Shown: positions 4,995 through 9,174 of the stretch, one piece after another | Layout: each line of letters starts with the position of its first letter | How positions within the stretch are numbered: the first letter of the stretch is position 1 | NCBI GenBank assembly: GCA_030672885.1 | Contig: DAOVFN010000019.1 | Span: 1 to 9,174, forward strand | Direction: 5' to 3' | DNA from: Candidatus Aenigmatarchaeota archaeon | GTDB taxonomy: Archaea > Aenigmatarchaeota > Aenigmatarchaeia > QMZP01 | Length of the DNA stretch: 9,174 nucleotides | Made by a program: the position numbers and the translations under genes | Notes under the pieces: generated by a model | What the model was told of the DNA's origin: nothing | The model's database searches: none | The model's input: only the letters and a program-made list of their open reading frames with translations

Positions 4995-5981
4995 TTGAGA
5001 GACAAGACCCTTGCCCTGGCCGGAATGCTCATGGTTGCCGTGTCCGTGTCAGGGTGCATTTCCCAGACAGGGAACATTATAGATAGCACCACCGGGACAA
5101 TCAGCAACGTTCTTGCCTCCGTACGGGAGGCACTGTTCGGTCCGGAACCAGGCGGCGAGATCATAAGGATAGCATCCTGGAACATCAGGGACTTCGGAAG
5201 GGCCAAGGCCACCGACGACAGGAGGATGGGAATCATAGCAGATGCCCTCAGGGGCTATGACATAATAGCCGTCCAGGAAATCAGCAACGTCAGGGAGCAG
5301 GCCGATCCGGGCTGCCCCAGGAACGATGACGAATCCCCCGGGGATTCCGGCTATGGCCTTATCAGGGACGCCCTGGAGAAGCACCTCAACCAGGAGAACG
5401 GCCTGAACTACACATTCGTATTCAGTCCTCATGTCAGGGACGAGCGCTACCTCTATATATACAACCCGGACAGGGTGGTGCTCGAGGATGCCGCCCTGGT
5501 CCATGACCCCGGGGATCTGGGGCCAGTGTGCCTGAGCAACCCAGAGAGTACGGGTCTCATGGCGAGGCAGCCATTCAGGGCCAGGTTCAGGGCAGGCGAT
5601 TTCGACTTCGTTCTCCTGAATGCCCACACCAGCCCTGGCGCGAATCTCAAGGAACTGGACGCCCTGGAATATTTCTACAGGAAAACACTTGAGGAAGGCG
5701 AACCCGATGTCATACTTCTGGGAGACCTGAACGCCGGCTGCAGCTACCTCAGGGTCACTGACACCATCGCCTTCAGAAGCCCGGGATACATCTGGGTGTT
5801 CGGGGATGACACAGACACCACGGTGGCCGGCACTGACTGTGCCTATGACAGGTTCATATTCAGGGCTCCCACGAGCGGGGACTTCACAGGGAACCGCGGC
5901 ATAGTGAGGGGGATGCCGTCCGATGTGAGCGACCACTACCTGATATGGGCCGAGTTCTATACAGAGAGGGACAGCGACTAG
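4995..5981 (+). CDS. Secreted lipoprotein nuclease of the EEP (DNase I-like) superfamily
   Basis: A 328-residue endonuclease/exonuclease/phosphatase protein. Counted from the TTG, residues 6-20 are hydrophobic and end in lipobox VSGC (Cys21), so the enzyme should be anchored on the outer face of the membrane. The EEP motifs are complete and in order: SWNIRDFG (61-68), DIIAVQEI with the metal-binding Glu95, YLYIYNPDR (152-160), LNAHTSPG with catalytic His211, LLGDLNAG with Asp244 and Asn246, and VSDHYLIW with Asp313-His314. DNase I itself uses the equivalent Glu, His, Asp, Asn and Asp-His. Phosphodiester cleavage of DNA or RNA outside the cell is therefore likely; a phospholipase or phosphatase role is possible. 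I chose the TTG because GGTGG lies 4 bases before it and the TATA box puts the transcript start at about 4979, beyond the ATG at 4962. If that ATG is used, there are 11 more residues. Arg codons are almost all AGG. A T-run at 6059-6063 may end transcription. Confidence 0.92.
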   Translation: MRDKTLALAGMLMVAVSVSGCISQTGNIIDSTTGTISNVLASVREALFGPEPGGEIIRIASWNIRDFGRAKATDDRRMGIIADALRGYDIIAVQEISNVREQADPGCPRNDDESPGDSGYGLIRDALEKHLNQENGLNYTFVFSPHVRDERYLYIYNPDRVVLEDAALVHDPGDLGPVCLSNPESTGLMARQPFRARFRAGDFDFVLLNAHTSPGANLKELDALEYFYRKTLEEGEPDVILLGDLNAGCSYLRVTDTIAFRSPGYIWVFGDDTDTTVAGTDCAYDRFIFRAPTSGDFTGNRGIVRGMPSDVSDHYLIWAEFYTERDSD

Positions 5982-6201
5982 CGCTGCCAGAAGGCCATGC
6001 GAAAGACCAGGATAATAATTCCAGAGACATTTATCCATTATCGTTCTGGGATTCATCATTTTTGAGACAGGCAGCGGGAAGTGCCAGCAATATCCACTTG
6101 GCAGGTTCTCAGGGCAACGTGATCAGAGAGTCCAGGGTCTTTATCATGTTCGGCCGGGGCGCCAAGAGCGGGGGGTTTCCTTTAGGGCTGCCCGGGGATG
6201 C

Positions 6202-6209
6202 TTTATTAT
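6202..6209 (+). promoter_or_regulatory. Putative TATA box for the pilin-like surface protein gene
   Basis: TTTATTAT, centred about 27 bp before the ATG at 6233, fits a leaderless archaeal transcript. A second AT-rich box, AATTATATA near 6220-6228, would instead start transcription near 6250 and leave the ATG at 6272 as first codon, without a ribosome site. The rest of the 5982-6232 gap holds nothing I recognise beyond the T5 run at 6059-6063. Confidence 0.4.
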
Positions 6210-6232
6210 GCCTGTCAATTAATTATATAGCA

Positions 6233-8158
6233 ATGGCCAGCACTTCTCGGTATTGCCCAACCCTTCCCCATATGACCGGGTCGAGGAAAAAAAGAAAGGG
6301 GTTTCTGCTCTCCCTTGACGCGATAATAGCAATAGGCCTGATACTCACCCTTGTGATGTTCCTGAGCGGCCTGTCCTTTACCTACCAGTCCCCTGAGCTC
6401 AAGTACCAGAGGCTGTACTACACAGGAAAGGACACGCTCATGCTCCTGGAGAACGCCCGCATAGAGCAGCTCCAGGACTTTGACGTGATACAGTACTATC
6501 AGGGCACAGGCATCCTGACCCAGGAAGACCAGGACAAGACAATTCTGGACATAATGGGCTCCTTCTGGGCCACTGACAATGCCACGCTGCATGACTATGC
6601 GTCAAACATAACAGGCCAGGTACTGAATGCCACACTTCCCCCGAGCTACAGCTACAGCGTCATTCTGGATGACGACACCATCTACCAGAGAGACCTTGGC
6701 GAGGGAAGTTACCTGGCCAGGCTCTCTACCATAGTCTCCGGAATCCAGCGGGGGGAGCCTGTGGAGGGCTACCTGGCCAGGGCATGGGCATCCAAGATAA
6801 AGAAGAACACCACAGATGTCATTCCCTTTCATATAGAGGGTGCGGGAAACATGGGAGGAAAGCTTGAGATATGGAAAAGGTTCAATCTAAATGCCATGCA
6901 GATAATCAATGCGACCTTCTATATTTCAGCCCACTACGGAGCTAGTGCGGACGAGTTTGAGAACCTCTTTATCAACGGGAACAATGTCAAGAACAGGATT
7001 GATTGGATTCATGAGGATACGAGGTCGATAGGTACTGGGGCATTCGGCGTGGCAGAAGTTACCGACGTCATAGTGTCGGGCGACAACGAAATTTACCTGA
7101 GATTCAAGAACAACCTCTACAATTCGCACATACACCCGGGCATGAGACTCGAGATAACATACCAGACAGAAGAGGTCAAGAACGCCTCTGCAATAGAGAA
7201 GCAAAGGGTATACTTCGATCACATCGTGTCGAACAAGCTTGGATCTAGGAAGAGCGGAATATGGGCGCTTGTCCCTTTCTATATACCCAGGGATGCTGTA
7301 GTAAGAAACGTCACAGCTCACATAAGGGCAGAGGATATCGACGACGTGGCTGACAGGGATGATGTCAACATATACTTCAATGACAGCATTTACACCTCAT
7401 TCGACGCACCCCCAAGTGGGATAGTGGACGTGACATACAATTTCACCAACATGACTTCAGAGGGGACCAACTGGGTTCTTGTCCAGCTGAACTACAGAAT
7501 AACCAACACCTGGTGGGGGCAGTTCGACGACTTTAAGGGGGAGGGCGAGACAATCCTGTATTCAGACCCCATGGTTGACCCCGATGGCTCATCCTACATA
7601 GAGTTCGAATACGAAGTTTCGGGGAAGAAGCTTTATTACGGGTACGTGGACGTAACGCTCTCTGAAAACATGGGAGGCCCTCTTGAGAACCCGAAGCTCT
7701 ATAACATAACATTCGACGGCAATGTGCTGGAAAATGTATTTGAGCATGTTGCCCAGCTTTTCAGCGATACAATGAACATCTCGGTGTGGCCTGAGGGAGA
7801 CAGTCCACAGCTGATATTTACAACACCTGTCCCTAGGGCAATACCCTCTTCAATATATATTGACCCATCATATTTCAATGAGTCAGGCAATAATTTTATC
7901 AATACCGATGACGTTTGTGAAGACTGCTACATCCTTCCGGAGTCATCTCTGGAGTACGCACTGTGGATTCCCTCAAGTGTCGGTTACGGTCTGGTGAATG
8001 AGACAGAGCAGGGTGCACTTGACGATGCCATAAGAAGGCTTAACGGTGTCCTTGGGAAATATGCTGTCGCAACGAGCATAGAGACCGAGGTCAACTCGGT
8101 ATCAGGGGTCCCGAGCATGTGGGGGCCTGTGGAAATGGAGGTGAGGGTATGGAACTAA
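6233..8158 (+). CDS. Large surface protein with class III (pilin-like) N-terminus
   Basis: A 641-residue protein. The basic stretch RKKRKG (18-23) is followed by FLLSLDAIIAIGLILTLVMF, a hydrophobic helix with Asp29. This is the layout of archaeal prepilin-like signals, where cleavage would follow Gly23; an uncleaved membrane anchor is also possible. The rest is a long extracellular region, largely beta in character, with 14 N-x-S/T sequons (for example YNFTNMTSE). This would suit a heavily N-glycosylated surface protein or adhesin. There is one CxxC (CEDC) in the last quarter. The C-terminus, GPVEMEVRVW, resembles ends I associate with such proteins in small-genome archaea; this is from memory and unchecked. 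The frame is open back to 5945, but the part before 6233 lacks protein character and overlaps the nuclease gene. ATG 6233 fits the TATA position; ATG 6272 (residue 14) would give a more usual short n-region. The next gene lies downstream on the same strand, probably the same surface complex. Confidence 0.85.
   Translation: MASTSRYCPTLPHMTGSRKKRKGFLLSLDAIIAIGLILTLVMFLSGLSFTYQSPELKYQRLYYTGKDTLMLLENARIEQLQDFDVIQYYQGTGILTQEDQDKTILDIMGSFWATDNATLHDYASNITGQVLNATLPPSYSYSVILDDDTIYQRDLGEGSYLARLSTIVSGIQRGEPVEGYLARAWASKIKKNTTDVIPFHIEGAGNMGGKLEIWKRFNLNAMQIINATFYISAHYGASADEFENLFINGNNVKNRIDWIHEDTRSIGTGAFGVAEVTDVIVSGDNEIYLRFKNNLYNSHIHPGMRLEITYQTEEVKNASAIEKQRVYFDHIVSNKLGSRKSGIWALVPFYIPRDAVVRNVTAHIRAEDIDDVADRDDVNIYFNDSIYTSFDAPPSGIVDVTYNFTNMTSEGTNWVLVQLNYRITNTWWGQFDDFKGEGETILYSDPMVDPDGSSYIEFEYEVSGKKLYYGYVDVTLSENMGGPLENPKLYNITFDGNVLENVFEHVAQLFSDTMNISVWPEGDSPQLIFTTPVPRAIPSSIYIDPSYFNESGNNFINTDDVCEDCYILPESSLEYALWIPSSVGYGLVNETEQGALDDAIRRLNGVLGKYAVATSIETEVNSVSGVPSMWGPVEMEVRVWN
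8137..8151 (+). promoter_or_regulatory. Strong Shine-Dalgarno and ATG overlapping the end of the surface gene
   Basis: GGAGGTGA (8137-8144) is an ideal ribosome site, and an ATG at 8149 follows GGAGG by 7 bases, 10 bp inside the end of the upstream gene. This ATG is in frame with the next gene, which stays open through 62 further codons. It may be the true, translationally coupled start. It may also be accidental, because the codons for EVRVW naturally spell this string. Confidence 0.4.
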
Positions 8159-8187
8159 GCATTTACAGGAGTTTCCACTTCCTCATA

Positions 8188-8280
8188 CCCCAAAGGGCAT
8201 ACCCTCTGGGGCACATGCACCCTACCGGGCATACACCTTCCCCCCGGGGACACCCTAAAGGGCATACCCTGACGGGCACA
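8188..8280 (+). repeat. Degenerate tandem repeat of GGGCATACCCT-like units
   Basis: About six G-rich/C-rich units begin near 8195, 8208, 8227, 8246, 8260 and 8274 (steps of 13-20 bp). The clearest copies are AAAGGGCATACCCT at 8192-8205 and 8257-8270; the others vary (GGGCACATGCACCCT, CGGGCATACACCT, CGGGGACACCCT, CGGGCACA). Each clear unit can fold on itself (AGGG-CATA-CCCT). CATACCCTC (8199-8207) is also an exact complement of GAGGGTATG (8143-8151), which contains the ATG at 8149, so pairing could hide that start. If the frame from 8149 is translated, the repeat encodes a His/Pro/Gly-rich stretch unlike the rest of the protein. Confidence 0.6.
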
Positions 8281-8334
8281 AGCGAACAGGCAGGCAAGCG
8301 GGGCACAAGAAGGCTTAAGCCAAACATCCAAAAC

Positions 8335-9174
8335 ATGGGCAAGAATATGCAACTAAGACAAAAATCCAATACAGTAAACAGTAAATCAGGGCAGATGAGG
8401 AGGGCCCAGCTCTATTCACTCATAGCCATACTGCTCTCCATACCGGTCATGCTGTTCATCGCGTATTATGTGACAGAGTCCCAGAACATAAGGTACGGCT
8501 CCCTGGAAAGGGTTCTGGCAGACCAGCTCCATGAGGTGGAGAGCAGCATAGAGAACGACTTTGCTCAGGCCATGTCCATATCCGGCAAGAGGGCATTCCT
8601 GGCAGCCACGAATTATGTCATAACAGAGGGCGAGCCCCTGGACAACGCGACCCAGAGGATGGAGGAGCTCATGACGTACGGAACCCTCTATGGCGAACCA
8701 GTGTTCGTCATGGACAACAACACAATCCAGGACTGGATAGACAAGATAGAGGCCCTTGACCTCGGCTTCGATGTGAGCGTGTCATATAGCAATCCCGTTG
8801 TGAGCAACCTGGACGGCATCAACACAAGGCTCCTGACCACTCTTGACATCAATGTCTCGGACTACTCCGATATAGGAAGGATAAGCAGGAGCTTGCTCAA
8901 GCAAGCCACCATATCCCTCAGGGGAATCGAGGACCCCATGTTCCCTGTGAACACCATGGGCTATGTGGGCAGGTCCATTATTCCCTATCCCTATCCTTAT
9001 CACGCAATAAAGATGGCATCTGGATCCGGGTACGGGAGCTGCTCCGGTGAGCTTAGCTTTGATCCGGACGACCCCGACAAGGCATCCAAGATACTTGTCA
9101 CGCACGATGCCACGGCAGTGGCTGGCTTTGCCGGGGTTGTGGGAGAGACCTCGGGTGTCCCTGCTGTGAGTTGC
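8335..9174 (+). CDS. Membrane-anchored surface protein, N-terminal part (runs off the right edge)
   Basis: An open frame runs to the window end (280 codons from 8335). A basic, polar n-region (MGKNMQLRQKS...QMRRAQ) precedes one hydrophobic helix, LYSLIAILLSIPVMLFIAYYV (about residues 26-46). A large extracellular region follows, with helical (YGSLERVLADQLHEVESSI) and beta-like parts, three N-x-S/T sequons, a Tyr/Pro-rich turn near IIPYPYPYH, and two visible cysteines besides the last residue (GSCSGE region and the final VSC). ISLRGIEDPMFPVNTMGYVG resembles a motif seen in surface proteins of small-genome archaea; this is from memory and unchecked. No family name can be given. The start is uncertain: 8335 and 8347 are the first ATGs before the basic region, 8395 gives the shortest form, and 8149 (ideal ribosome site) adds 62 repeat-encoded residues. 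It very likely works with the preceding surface protein. Confidence 0.8.
   Translation, partial: MGKNMQLRQKSNTVNSKSGQMRRAQLYSLIAILLSIPVMLFIAYYVTESQNIRYGSLERVLADQLHEVESSIENDFAQAMSISGKRAFLAATNYVITEGEPLDNATQRMEELMTYGTLYGEPVFVMDNNTIQDWIDKIEALDLGFDVSVSYSNPVVSNLDGINTRLLTTLDINVSDYSDIGRISRSLLKQATISLRGIEDPMFPVNTMGYVGRSIIPYPYPYHAIKMASGSGYGSCSGELSFDPDDPDKASKILVTHDATAVAGFAGVVGETSGVPAVSC

Noticed and set aside
4928..5236. Upstream extension of the exoribonuclease frame
   Set aside because: The extra 103 residues lack domain character, cover the opposite-strand nuclease gene and its promoter, and precede an OB fold that begins normally after the ATG at 4927.
5049..6059. A 336-codon minus-strand open frame
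   Set aside because: It mirrors the EEP nuclease gene, whose catalytic motifs are complete; this frame shows no family motif.
5945..6232. Upstream extension of the large surface-protein frame
   Set aside because: It overlaps the end of the nuclease gene in another frame, reads as random residues, and precedes a proper basic/hydrophobic N-terminus.
8155..8369. Two minus-strand Cys/Pro-rich frames opposite the tandem repeat
   Set aside because: Their composition simply reflects the repeated GGGCATACCCT units; there is no ribosome site or protein motif.

Overview
The window looks like a piece of an archaeal genome. At four genes a TATA-like box lies about 26 bp from the predicted transcription start, three of them apparently leaderless. 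Arg is mostly encoded by AGG/AGA and Ile often by ATA, and two large surface proteins of an archaeal type sit at the right end. A DPANN or deep euryarchaeal lineage is an inference from those surface proteins; no rRNA or other taxonomic marker is present. The left third carries signal peptides and strong Shine-Dalgarno sites that would also suit a bacterium, so gene exchange or a mixed contig was considered.

Left region (1-3244, all on the minus strand). Transcription would run from right to left through a Gly/Ser/Ala-rich secreted protein (3244-2456), a second secreted protein with a near-identical signal-peptide start (2235-1396), a lipoprotein (1301-696) and an unrecognised soluble protein that runs off the left edge (454-1). 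None of the four belongs to a family I can name. The gaps between them are full of inverted repeats: a 20-bp-arm hairpin at 610-654, a small one at 1349-1380, a nested two-stem element at 2265-2360 just before the second secreted gene, and an 8-bp repeat at 2418-2441.

Middle (3245-5981). The long leader of the Gly-rich gene has a duplicated GGAGGTG-containing segment, a possible mini-ORF and a 7-bp hairpin. On its right lies a small gene that seems broken by a one-base frameshift (3958-3741), starting directly after the stop codon of a YhaM-type OB-fold/HD 3'-5' exoribonuclease (4927-3959). A lipoprotein of the endonuclease/exonuclease/phosphatase (DNase I-like) superfamily (4995-5981) is transcribed divergently. 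One nearly symmetrical TATA element at 4948-4958 is placed correctly to serve both.

Right region (5982-9174, plus strand). Two membrane-anchored surface proteins follow. The first has a class III (pilin-like) N-terminus and 14 N-glycosylation sequons. The second has one N-terminal membrane helix and runs off the right edge. Between them is a degenerate tandem repeat of GGGCATACCCT-like units. Overall, the window is a cell-surface and secretion neighbourhood with two nucleases, one predicted cytoplasmic and one predicted extracellular, at its centre.
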